49,452 bases of DNA from Candidatus Omnitrophota bacterium (GTDB taxonomy: Bacteria; Omnitrophota; Gorgyraeia; Zapsychrales; Zapsychraceae), in the NCBI GenBank assembly GCA_015232535.1, contig JADFZM010000005.1, positions 1-49,452 of the forward strand, given 5' to 3'. Shown one piece after another: positions 42,235-49,452 of the stretch. Positions within the stretch are counted from its first letter, which is position 1. Each line of letters begins with the position of its first letter. Made by a program: the position numbers and the translations under genes. The notes under the pieces are model-generated. The model saw nothing but the letters and a program-made list of their open reading frames with translations. It searched no databases and had not been told where the DNA came from.

Positions 42235-43773
42235 ATGATAATTTCTTCCCCAAAAATCCGCGATATTTTGTTGTGCCTGGCCTCCGCCGCGTTAATAACA
42301 CTATCTTTCCCTAAAACCGACTGCTGGATTTTGGCTTGGGGGGCTTTGGTGCCTTTTTTCTTCGCCATTGAAGGCAAGAAGCCGAAAGAGGCGTTTAAGA
42401 CCGGATTTTTATTCGGGGCCTTGTTATTTCTTGGCACCCTCTACTGGTTTTTTAATATTACCCGTTGGTTTTCTTTTATCGCCGGATTTGGAGTGGGTTT
42501 GCTTATCTTGTATTTAGCGCTTTATCCCGCATTTTTTGGGTTATTTTATACCTATTTCTCAAACAAAAAAATATTCGGGAAATTGATATTGATCCCGTGC
42601 CTTTGGGTCGCCTTGGAATTCATCCGCGCGAGGGCGTTAAGCGGTTTCGGGTGGGTTTCTTTTGGGTACAGCCAATACCGGAATCTATACTTTGCCCAAA
42701 TTGCCGATATGACCGGCGTGTACGGAGTTTCTTTCGCTATCGTTTTAACGAACGTGGCTTTGAAAAGCGCGATTAGCGAATATATGGCCGGAAAAAGCGT
42801 TCTAAAAGCCGCGAAAATTATTTTACCTGCTCTTGTTATTTTAGCGCTTGTTTTTTCTTATGGGTACTTTAAGGTAAAGCGGGACAATAACGCTATCAAA
42901 AACAGGAAAACACAGAGAGTGGGAATAGTTCAGCCTAACATTCTCCAGGATGATAAGTGGCATCAGGAAAAGTGGGAAGGTATTATCGGGAAGCTGGATT
43001 CTCTTTCCTCCTCTTTTGTGCGGGGGGATGTTGAAATGATAGTTTGGCCGGAATCGATTGTCCCGGCTGTTTTGGAAGACGATATTGCCCTTAAGGGCCG
43101 GTTACACGATTTTGTAAGTGATAAACAGATTCCGCTTTTGTACGGGATAAATACGCGGGAAGGAGATAAATATTATAACTCGGCTGTTCTTTTGTCGGCG
43201 GATTCACAGCAAATCGCCAGCTATTCAAAAATACACCTTGTCCCTTTCGGGGAATACCTTCCTTTTAGAAAAGAATTGCCTTTTCTTTCCGATTTAGTAC
43301 CGATAGGAGATTTTACTTTCGGCAAGGAATATGTACTCTTCCCTTTTCCCGGGGAGAAAGAGTTGTTTTTTTCGGTATTGATCTGCTTTGAAGATACCGT
43401 CGAAACTTTGGCGCGAAAAGCTGTGCAAAAAGGAGCGGGGTTTTTGGTCAATATCACAAATGATGCCTGGTTCGGGGACTCTAAGGAGCCGTTCCTGCAC
43501 CTTCAGGCGGCGGTTTTCCGGGCGATAGAGAACAATCGCTTTATGGCCCGTTCGGCCAATACGGGGGTCAGTTGTTTTATCGATAATATGGGCCGTGTTT
43601 ATAATGCGGTTTCATCAAAGGGGAAGAGGCTTGTTTATTCCGACGGGACTTCTGCCGGCGGAGTTATTTTTATCCGCGAAATGACTTTTTACACAAAATT
43701 CGGAGATATTTTTACATATTTGTGTTTTGGATGTATACTAATATCCGTAATCCTAAAATTGAGGAAATTTTAA
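42235..43773 (+). CDS. lnt: Apolipoprotein N-acyltransferase
   Basis: Adds the third acyl chain to lipoproteins, a step found in diderms. The 512-aa protein has an N-terminal membrane part of about six to seven helices and a periplasmic nitrilase domain. The catalytic triad is in place: Glu in VWPESIVP (~273), Lys in SKIHLVPFGEYLPFR (~333) and Cys in LICFED (~385), near E. coli positions 267/335/387 as I remember them. GVSCFIDNMGR and NITNDAWFGDS are further signatures. It fits with the several lipoproteins in this window. Confidence 0.95.
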   Translation: MIISSPKIRDILLCLASAALITLSFPKTDCWILAWGALVPFFFAIEGKKPKEAFKTGFLFGALLFLGTLYWFFNITRWFSFIAGFGVGLLILYLALYPAFFGLFYTYFSNKKIFGKLILIPCLWVALEFIRARALSGFGWVSFGYSQYRNLYFAQIADMTGVYGVSFAIVLTNVALKSAISEYMAGKSVLKAAKIILPALVILALVFSYGYFKVKRDNNAIKNRKTQRVGIVQPNILQDDKWHQEKWEGIIGKLDSLSSSFVRGDVEMIVWPESIVPAVLEDDIALKGRLHDFVSDKQIPLLYGINTREGDKYYNSAVLLSADSQQIASYSKIHLVPFGEYLPFRKELPFLSDLVPIGDFTFGKEYVLFPFPGEKELFFSVLICFEDTVETLARKAVQKGAGFLVNITNDAWFGDSKEPFLHLQAAVFRAIENNRFMARSANTGVSCFIDNMGRVYNAVSSKGKRLVYSDGTSAGGVIFIREMTFYTKFGDIFTYLCFGCILISVILKLRKF

Positions 43774-43786
43774 ACGGAGGAAAGAA

Positions 43787-44512
43787 ATGTTTAAGAATAA
43801 GCAGATGAACATTAAAACAATCGGTTACACCCTGGCGGTGCTCTACGCGCTTTCCTTATGGGCTTTTGTTATTTTTATCCAAATCCCCGACTATACAAGC
43901 CGCATTGTGGTCTATTTCTTGCTTTTTGTCGCTTTGTTCGTCGGGTCGATTGCGGTTATCCGGATGCAGGAATGGGGGAGGAAGCTTTTAGTCGCAATTA
44001 ACGCCGCTATGTTTATAGTCCTTTTTATAAAATTCATCCCTAAGGTAAACATAGTGCCTCTGTCTTATTTTATCCTTAATGCTGTTGTTTTCCTTTATTT
44101 CAACCAAGCCCGAGTTAGGATTCAGTTTGCGGGCAAAAAAACCAATGAATGGAAAAGCATTCTGGTTGTAGACGATGATATTTCCATTATCAAGATAATA
44201 CGCCCGATACTGATGTCGAACGGCTATTCTGTTTTGACCGCCCAAACCGGCGAAGAAGGCATCCAGATTGCTAAGCTGCAAAAGCCGGATTTGGTACTTC
44301 TTGACGTTATCCTGCCCGGGATTAAAGGAAGGGAAGTTTGCAAGCAGTTAAAGAGCGATCCTCTTATGAAGGACATCCCCGTTGTTTTCTTAACGTCCAA
44401 AGATTCTCCGGACGATATCCAAGCGGAAATGAGCCTGGGCGCCAGCGGGCATTTGACAAAACCGGTCAATGCCAAAATCCTTATCTCGACGATCCAGAAA
44501 ATTTTAAGCTAA
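43787..44512 (+). CDS. Membrane-tethered response-regulator receiver protein
   Basis: A 241-aa protein with four predicted membrane helices (residues about 10-31, 38-58, 66-84, 88-106) followed by one CheY-like receiver domain (about 124-241). All receiver residues are present: acidic pair Asp129/Asp130 (LVVDDD), phospho-acceptor Asp173 (LLDVILPG), Thr203 (FLTS) and Lys225 (LTKPV). There is no output domain and no kinase nearby. The membrane portion resembles small four-helix proteins of unknown role. A strong GGAGG ribosome site lies before the ATG. It sits 13 nt after lnt. Confidence 0.8.
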   Translation: MFKNKQMNIKTIGYTLAVLYALSLWAFVIFIQIPDYTSRIVVYFLLFVALFVGSIAVIRMQEWGRKLLVAINAAMFIVLFIKFIPKVNIVPLSYFILNAVVFLYFNQARVRIQFAGKKTNEWKSILVVDDDISIIKIIRPILMSNGYSVLTAQTGEEGIQIAKLQKPDLVLLDVILPGIKGREVCKQLKSDPLMKDIPVVFLTSKDSPDDIQAEMSLGASGHLTKPVNAKILISTIQKILS

Positions 44513-44554
44513 CCTGCATAAAACCTTTTTATTCTCCATTAGGCGAAGGCGATA

Positions 44555-45490
44555 ATGAAGGCAAAAGAGCTATTAAAGAATTTTCAACGCGGTTTGGCCC
44601 GAAACGGCCTTAAGGCTAACTGTTATCTGATGGACCGCCTGCCTTACGTTATTTTTTATGTGATAGCACATATTTTTATGGCAATAGCTTATATATTTAT
44701 CGTGAGGCACAAAAGGATAGCCAAGGAAAGCTTGGATATCGCTTTTGGCGGCACCAAGACGGAAAAAGAAAAAAGGTTCATTATAAAGAAATGTTTCTAC
44801 GAGTTCGGTTACGGGATGTTCGAGGTGCTTTACTGCCTTTCCAATCCCGGGAGAATAGACGAGAAAATCACTATTGAGGGCGAGGAAAAGCTCATATCCG
44901 CCCTGGATAAAGGAAAAGGCGTTATAGCGGTAACCGCGCATTTCGGAAATTTCCCTTTGATGATGCTTTATTTTGCCCATAAAAAATATCCGGTCAGCTG
45001 CATTATCCGCCCGACCCGCGACGAAGAATTGACGCGTCTTCTGCACGAGAAAAGGGAAAAGGCCGGCCTGAAAACGATTTATGCCGCGCCGAAAACCGAA
45101 TGCGTCGCCGCGACGATAAAAGCCCTTAGGAATCAGGAGGTCGTCTTTATTCCCATCGACCAGAATTTCGGCGCGCAGGGCGGGGTTTACGTCGAGTTTT
45201 TCGGGCAAAAGGCGGGAACGGCTACGGGGCCGATAGTATTTGCCCGGCGGACGGACGCGGTTATTCTGCCTATGTTTATCGTCGGGGAAGGTAAGGACCG
45301 GCACCGTATAATAATCGAGGACCCCGTATTGATAGAAGAAAAGGAAGACGAGAAAGCGACCTTGACTTATAATATGGCGTTTATAACAAAAACAGCCGAA
45401 CGATATATAAGAAAATACCCTTATGAATGGGCTTGGATGCACAGGCGTTGGAAAAGCCAGCCGCTAAAGAGCCAAAGAGAAGAGGATTAG
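44555..45490 (+). CDS. LpxL/HtrB-like lipid A acyltransferase
   Basis: A 311-aa inner-membrane acyltransferase of the lauroyl/myristoyl transferase family, probably adding late acyl chains to lipid A. An N-terminal hydrophobic helix (YVIFYVIAHIFMAIAYIFIV) and the family core are present: GKGVIAVTAHFGNFPLM, then IPIDQNFGAQGGVYVEFFGQKAGTATGPIVFARRT, and the end YPYEWAWMHRRWKSQP. The HX4(D/E) catalytic motif reads HFGNFP: His129 is followed at +5 by Pro instead of the acidic residue. So the catalytic dyad is incomplete at the expected site. The downstream gene starts 3 nt later. Confidence 0.85.
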   Translation: MKAKELLKNFQRGLARNGLKANCYLMDRLPYVIFYVIAHIFMAIAYIFIVRHKRIAKESLDIAFGGTKTEKEKRFIIKKCFYEFGYGMFEVLYCLSNPGRIDEKITIEGEEKLISALDKGKGVIAVTAHFGNFPLMMLYFAHKKYPVSCIIRPTRDEELTRLLHEKREKAGLKTIYAAPKTECVAATIKALRNQEVVFIPIDQNFGAQGGVYVEFFGQKAGTATGPIVFARRTDAVILPMFIVGEGKDRHRIIIEDPVLIEEKEDEKATLTYNMAFITKTAERYIRKYPYEWAWMHRRWKSQPLKSQREED

Positions 45491-45493
45491 CCA

Positions 45494-45673
45494 ATGTCAC
45501 AGGATAAAATTCGCTCGAAAGCTTTAAAGCTTATTATCGGATTTACGCTTGTTGTTTTGGGCGTAAGCTGTATCCTAGTTTTCTGGAAAGACGTTGTTAG
45601 CGTTTTTAAAGGTTTCGGCGGTATTGTTTTGGCCTTGTCTGGGCTTTTGGCCATGTATACTGCTAAAGATTAA
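45494..45673 (+). CDS. Small membrane protein, 59 aa (absent from ORF track)
   Basis: An ATG 3 nt after the acyltransferase stop opens a frame of 60 codons, MSQDKIRSKALKLIIGFTLV... ending LLAMYTAKD. It has two hydrophobic stretches (LIIGFTLVVLGVSCILVFW and VVSVFKGFGGIVLALSGLLAMY). The basic N-terminus would stay in the cytoplasm. The function is unknown. It is likely to be real because of the tight spacing and the membrane-like composition. Confidence 0.6.
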   Translation: MSQDKIRSKALKLIIGFTLVVLGVSCILVFWKDVVSVFKGFGGIVLALSGLLAMYTAKD

Positions 45674-45717
45674 AAAGCCGTTTTTTTGGCCTATCCTTTA
45701 AAAACAGAATAGTCTTA

Positions 45718-45745
45718 TTGGCATATCCTTTATTTTTGCTAAAAT
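45718..45745 (+). promoter_or_regulatory. Possible promoter of the DUF502 gene
   Basis: TTGGCA (45718-45723), 16-nt spacer, TAAAAT (45740-45745). GGAAGGAG follows as the ribosome site before the ATG at 45770. Confidence 0.45.
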
Positions 45746-45769
45746 AATGCGGAAGGAGTTTAAGGAAAA

Positions 45770-46375
45770 ATGAAAGATTTTTTAATCAGATTAAGGAAAT
45801 ATTTTATCACCGGGCTGATATTTTTTCTACCGCTTGCTTTGACAGCCTATCTTTTTATTGCCTTGCTTGGCGTGACTGACGGTTTGACCCGCCGTTTCGT
45901 CGAGCCGTACTTCGAGCAGAAATTCGGTTTTTATTTCCGGGGTATCAGCACGTTAATAAGCGTGTTTTTGATTATTATTATCGGATTTATCATGACGCAT
46001 TTTATGCCGCGCAAGATCCATGAGTTCTTTGAAGGCTTAATGCTCAAAGTGCCGTTTTTTAAGCAGGTTTATCCGGCGATAAAAGAGATGGCCTTATTCC
46101 TTTTTTCCGGGGACCAGCTGAAATCTTTCAAGCAAGTGGTCTTGGTCGAGTACCCCAGAAAAGGCGTATATTCGATAGGCTTTTTGACCAATGACGCGAC
46201 AGAGGCCTTAAATCACCTTGCCCGAAACGAGCTTTGTAATATTTTTATCGGTTCAACCCCCAATCCGTTAACCGGATTTGTCATTTTAGTCCCCAAAAAA
46301 GAGATAATTTTTACCGATATGAAAATTGAAGAAGCCTGCAAATTTATCGTATCCGGAGGAGTAGTTAATCCTTAA
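45770..46375 (+). CDS. DUF502-family membrane protein
   Basis: A 201-aa protein of the DUF502 family. It has two membrane helices (FITGLIFFLPLALTAYLFIALL and ISTLISVFLIIIIGFIMTHF) and the family stretch VPFFKQVYPAIKEMALFLF, then FKQVVLVEYPRKGVYSIGFLT and IFIGSTPNPLTGFVILVPK. The PNPxxG motif is highly typical. The function is not known. In plants, homologues (LCV/COV) affect vascular patterning. Ribosome site GGAAGGAG about 17 nt and AAGGAAAAA closer to the ATG. Confidence 0.88.
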   Translation: MKDFLIRLRKYFITGLIFFLPLALTAYLFIALLGVTDGLTRRFVEPYFEQKFGFYFRGISTLISVFLIIIIGFIMTHFMPRKIHEFFEGLMLKVPFFKQVYPAIKEMALFLFSGDQLKSFKQVVLVEYPRKGVYSIGFLTNDATEALNHLARNELCNIFIGSTPNPLTGFVILVPKKEIIFTDMKIEEACKFIVSGGVVNP

Positions 46376-46419
46376 TAAAATAAACGTGATGATTCTAATA
46401 AAGGAAAGAGGTTAGATCT

Positions 46420-46500
46420 ATGTCAAAAAGAACAAGAAGAGGAAAGCTTAGCTGGAGGTCAAAAAAGGCAAATCACGGTTCAAAACCGACCCGCGGGTGA
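46420..46500 (+). CDS. 26-aa basic microprotein resembling ribosomal protein bTHX
   Basis: Too short for the ORF track. ATG at 46420 after AAAGAGG gives MSKRTRRGKLSWRSKKANHG plus six residues, then TGA. Eleven of 26 residues are Lys or Arg. The KRTRRGKLSW part resembles the bTHX/Thx consensus KGD-x-x-TRRGKIW, a 26-residue peptide found in the 30S head of Thermus, but the second half differs. Similar peptides are remembered from candidate-phylum genomes, and this needs a search. Alternatives are an unrelated basic peptide or a chance frame. The ribosome site and spacing between two genes support a real gene. Confidence 0.6.
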   Translation: MSKRTRRGKLSWRSKKANHGSKPTRG

Positions 46501-46539
46501 TTTGAAATATTTGAAAAATAATAAAAAAGGAGAGTAGTT

Positions 46540-48873
46540 ATGGAAAATTTAAACTTTACTCCGGGAGTATGGTGGATTGCGCCGATCGGCAGTATTTGCG
46601 CGCTCATATTCGCGGTATGGTGCTATTTCGCCATGAAAAGCGCCCCGGAGGGAAACGACCGCATGAAGGAGATCGCCGGATACGTTAAAGAAGGAGCGAT
46701 GGCTTATCTTAAGAAGCAGTATCGGACAGTAGGCATTGTATTTGCCGTTCTTGCCGTCATTTTTTGCGTTTTGGCCTTTTTTGGCATACAGAATCCTTTT
46801 GTTCCGGTCGCTTTCTTGACGGGCGGTTTTTTCTCCGGCCTTTGCGGGTTTATCGGAATGAAAACGGCAACCGCCGCATCAAGCCGCACTGCTTTCGCGG
46901 CGACAAAGAGCCTCAACGGCGCTTTGCAGGTCGCTTTCCGCTCCGGCGCGGTCATGGGTTTGGTTGTTGTCGGTTTCGGCTTATTGGATATTTGTTTATG
47001 GTATATAATCCTTGATAAAATCGTGTATACACCGGTACATATGGCCGAGGGGCTTAAAATATTCGGGCTGACTTTGGTTCATCCCGGGACTGATGTATTG
47101 AAGAAAATTACGGATATCACCATAACTATGCTTACTTTCGGGATGGGCGCATCTACTCAGGCCCTTTTTGCCCGCGTCGGCGGAGGGATTTTCACCAAGG
47201 CCGCTGACGTCGGAGCGGATCTTGTCGGAAAAGTCGAAGCTGGGATTCCGGAAGACGACCCCAGGAACCCGGCCACGATCGCTGACAATGTCGGGGATAA
47301 TGTCGGAGATGTCGCGGGTATGGGCGCTGACCTTTATGAATCATATTGCGGCTCGATTTTAGCTACAGCGTCGATCGGCGCTTCAATTGCTGTTAGTTAC
47401 GCGATGGATGACCCTACCTATGATTTTAATAAAGGGATTATGATGGTCATCGCACCGATGATAGTAGCCGGTATCGGTAATATTTTGTCGGTTCTCGGGA
47501 TATTTATGGTTCGTTGCAAAGAGGAGGCTACACCTAAGAATTTACTGAACGCTCTTTTAACCGGTACTTTGGGAAGTTCTATTATCATTTTGATAGCTTT
47601 AGCCTTAATGGCAAAAATGGGCTTGGTTAGCTGGGGGATTTTCGGGGCGGTCGCATCGGGCCTTATCGCCGGAGTAATTATCGGCCAATCGACGGAATAT
47701 TTCACCTCCAGCAGTTATGGCCCGACAAAAGATTTAGCGGCTCAGGCCAAAATGGGGCCGGCGACGGTCATTATCGGCGGCTTAGCTTCGGGGATGTTCT
47801 CCGCTTGGGTCCCGGGAATAGTTATTATTATCGGCATGCTTTTCGCTTTCGCCTTGCCGGGCGGTTTTAGCAATATTGCCGTCGGTTTATACGGTATAGG
47901 GTTTGCCGCGGTCGGTATGCTCTCAACTTTGGGTGTCACTTTAGCGACCGATGCTTACGGGCCTATCGCTGATAATGCCGGAGGAAACGCGGAGATGTCC
48001 GGCCTTCCTCACGAAGTAAGGGAAAGGACCGATGCTTTGGATTCTTTAGGCAATACGACAGCCGCGACGGGAAAAGGTTTTGCCATAGGTTCTGCGGCTT
48101 TAACCGCTTTGGCTTTGATCGCCGCTTGCATTGAAGAGGTTAAAATGTGGGTCGGAAATTACGCGAGAAGCGAAGGCGGTTTTACCATTGGATCAACCGT
48201 ATTTCAATATGAGCAGGTTTTAAGGTTGGGGGTTATTGATTTTATTGAGCTGTTTAATATACATTTAATGAACCCGCTGGTTCTCTCGGGGATGTTTTTG
48301 GGCGCGATGATGCCGTTTTTATTCTCGGCGATGGCAATGAAGGCCGTCGGTGTTGCGGCGGGCGAGATGGTTGAGGAAGTCAGGCGGCAGTTTAGGGAAA
48401 GGCCGGGTATTATGCAGGGAACAGAAAAGGCCGATTACGCCCGCTGTGTCAGTATCTCGACTGCCGGCGCGCAGAAGGCGATGGTCGTTCCCTCTTTGCT
48501 GGCGATTGCCATTCCTGTTACGGCAGGCCTTGTTCTTGGCGTCGGAGGGATAATCGGGCTTTTAGCCGGGGCTTCCACGACCGGATTTATTTTTGCGACG
48601 ATGTTGAATAATGCCGGCGGGGCATGGGATAACGCCAAAAAGTATATCGAGGCCGGGAATTTCGGAGGGAAGAAGCTCCCCGACGGAAGCAAGAACCCGG
48701 TTCACGCGGCGGCTGTCATCGGGGATACGGTCGGCGACCCGTGTAAAGACACAAGCGGCCCTTCGTTGAATATATTGATTAAACTGATGACCATGGTTTC
48801 GATTGTTTTTACGCCGGTTATAGTTAAGTTTTCACCGTCGATACAGAAGTTTTTAGGGATTATGATGAAATAG
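46540..48873 (+). CDS. hppA: Membrane-bound K+-dependent pyrophosphatase, probably Na+-type
   Basis: Uses pyrophosphate hydrolysis to pump ions out of the cell. A 777-aa protein with about 16 membrane helices. Substrate motifs: [42 protein letters not shown], later [17 protein letters not shown] and [19 protein letters not shown]. The [10 protein letters not shown] stretch has Ala rather than Lys after GNTT, the mark of K+-dependent enzymes. The following helix reads [10 protein letters not shown], with Glu in the ESY position. Na+-pumping members have this, while H+ pumps usually have DLxGSYAE. A clear GGAGAG ribosome site precedes the ATG. Confidence 0.94.
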   Translation: MENLNFTPGVWWIAPIGSICALIFAVWCYFAMKSAPEGNDRMKEIAGYVKEGAMAYLKKQYRTVGIVFAVLAVIFCVLAFFGIQNPFVPVAFLTGGFFSGLCGFIGMKTATAASSRTAFAATKSLNGALQVAFRSGAVMGLVVVGFGLLDICLWYIILDKIVYTPVHMAEGLKIFGLTLVHPGTDVLKKITDITITMLTFGMGASTQALFARVGGGIFTKAADVGADLVGKVEAGIPEDDPRNPATIADNVGDNVGDVAGMGADLYESYCGSILATASIGASIAVSYAMDDPTYDFNKGIMMVIAPMIVAGIGNILSVLGIFMVRCKEEATPKNLLNALLTGTLGSSIIILIALALMAKMGLVSWGIFGAVASGLIAGVIIGQSTEYFTSSSYGPTKDLAAQAKMGPATVIIGGLASGMFSAWVPGIVIIIGMLFAFALPGGFSNIAVGLYGIGFAAVGMLSTLGVTLATDAYGPIADNAGGNAEMSGLPHEVRERTDALDSLGNTTAATGKGFAIGSAALTALALIAACIEEVKMWVGNYARSEGGFTIGSTVFQYEQVLRLGVIDFIELFNIHLMNPLVLSGMFLGAMMPFLFSAMAMKAVGVAAGEMVEEVRRQFRERPGIMQGTEKADYARCVSISTAGAQKAMVVPSLLAIAIPVTAGLVLGVGGIIGLLAGASTTGFIFATMLNNAGGAWDNAKKYIEAGNFGGKKLPDGSKNPVHAAAVIGDTVGDPCKDTSGPSLNILIKLMTMVSIVFTPVIVKFSPSIQKFLGIMMK

Positions 48874-48885
48874 CTTATATCTTTT

Positions 48886-48917
48886 GGGGGCACGTACCAC
48901 TTCTGGTACGTGCCCCC
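48886..48917. repeat. Perfect 14-bp hairpin after hppA
   Basis: GGGGGCACGTACCA (48886-48899), loop CTTC, TGGTACGTGCCCCC (48904-48917). It begins 13 nt after the hppA stop. No T-run follows on either strand, so it is not a typical rho-independent terminator. It could be a REP-type palindrome, an RNA stabiliser or a rho-related stop. Confidence 0.7.
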
Positions 48918-48947
48918 GGGGTTATATTTATTCTTTAGGAGGAGTGA

Positions 48948-49349
48948 GTGTCTTTTTTAGCCATAAAAAATAAATTCTTAAGGTTTATCGCGGTATTAGC
49001 CATTATGCTTTCGGCGAACGGGTGCATATATATCGTCGTCGGAGGAATAGGGGTCTTAGGGGGATATGTCGTCAGCCCCGATACGGTTGAGGGAATGACC
49101 GAGAACGATTTGAATTATGTTTGGGAAACAATCGTTGAAGTCGCCTCGATAATGGGAACTATACAGGACCAAAGCGAGGAAGGCGGATTGCTCAAAGCGA
49201 ATATCCAAGGCTCCAAAATCACGGTAACTGTAAGCCGTATTAATGAAACAACCACCCGTTTGACGGTCAAGGCCAGAAAATCTTTGTTCCCCAAAATTAC
49301 TCTCGCCCAGGATGTTTTTGTCAAGATCATGAGCCGGCTTAAAAATTAA
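48948..49349 (+). CDS. Small lipoprotein, DUF3568-like
   Basis: A 133-aa lipoprotein starting at GTG 48948, chosen because AGGAGG lies 5 nt upstream. The signal ends in the lipobox LSANGC (Cys 26). The mature part opens [23 protein letters not shown], then a small alpha/beta domain with [42 protein letters not shown] and FVKIMSRL. The pattern fits the DUF3568 family as I remember it. The function is unknown. Confidence 0.7.
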   Translation: MSFLAIKNKFLRFIAVLAIMLSANGCIYIVVGGIGVLGGYVVSPDTVEGMTENDLNYVWETIVEVASIMGTIQDQSEEGGLLKANIQGSKITVTVSRINETTTRLTVKARKSLFPKITLAQDVFVKIMSRLKN

Positions 49350-49452
49350 TCTCGGGCAAAGAATGCCAAACCTAACAGGCCAAGTAAACAATATTTTCCT
49401 GACTTCCGCAATGAGGCACCCAATTATTTTTGAGTATGAACAATATTAAATA
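49350..49452. other. Window end, no feature seen
   Basis: About 100 bp after the last gene with no ORF, hairpin or repeat that I can support. Confidence 0.5.

Noticed and set aside
44573-45442. 289-aa reverse-strand ORF
   Set aside because: Lies entirely within the LpxL-like gene in antisense. Its translation has no recognisable family.
1-49452. tRNA, rRNA, CRISPR, phage or IS genes
   Set aside because: I scanned intergenic stretches by eye for tRNA cloverleaf ends, direct-repeat arrays and transposase or integrase ORFs and found none. A tRNAscan or Infernal run would settle this.

Overview
The window looks like a chromosomal segment of a diderm, probably anaerobic bacterium of the PVC/Omnitrophota type. 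The phylum is an inference from remembered gene families, not from a search. Support comes from the N-terminal module of the 1776-residue protein at 6506-11836, the repeat domain shared by 3822-6233 and 12052-12909, and the coiled-coil/OB-like protein at 14233. An outer membrane is indicated by LptE, a BamD-like protein, Lnt and an LpxL-type acyltransferase. ThiH, the radical-SAM tyrosine lyase used instead of oxygen-dependent ThiO, and a predicted Na+-type membrane pyrophosphatase fit anaerobic, energy-limited life. I see no rRNA, tRNA, CRISPR array, phage or transposase gene.

Region 1 (1-16531) resembles a carbohydrate-utilisation locus. A truncated GPH-family sugar symporter faces an operon for a CUT1-type ABC importer (binding protein and two permeases, no ATPase) that overlaps a lipoprotein glycoside hydrolase. 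Next come the 1776-residue exported multidomain protein (lineage-type N-terminal module, DUF89-like and Maf-like domains, HEAT-like repeats), a secreted two-repeat protein sharing a domain with the hydrolase, a lipoprotein with a CBM-like domain, a membrane-anchored coiled-coil protein and a LacI-family regulator. Several near-consensus sigma70-type promoters (17-bp spacers) can be read here.

Region 2 (16589-23914) holds mnmG, a TVP38/TMEM64 membrane protein, and a reverse-strand thiamine-thiazole operon (thiS-thiG-methyltransferase-thiH-thiF) without a visible TPP riboswitch. It also has a zinc-ribbon membrane protein and a divergent SpeD-family protein. Two dispersed palindromic repeats lie here, one nested inside another element just upstream of leuS.

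Region 3 (23928-37529) runs leuS-comEA-comEC-bamD-like-lptE-holA, then convergent rpsT. This is the classical leuS-lptE-holA order with a competence/BamD block inserted. It continues murJ-uvrC (short form)-alkyltransferase domain-pilT-like ATPase-membrane protein with a spermidine-synthase-like domain.

Region 4 (37626-49452) starts with prfB, which carries a programmed +1 frameshift that the ORF track misses. It is followed by secA, an unknown membrane protein, lnt, a membrane-tethered receiver protein, an LpxL-like acyltransferase, a 59-aa membrane protein, a DUF502 protein, a 26-aa basic microprotein resembling ribosomal protein bTHX, hppA, a perfect hairpin and a DUF3568-like lipoprotein. 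Best candidates for something new are the 1776-residue multidomain protein with its recurrent linker motif, and the glycan locus around it.
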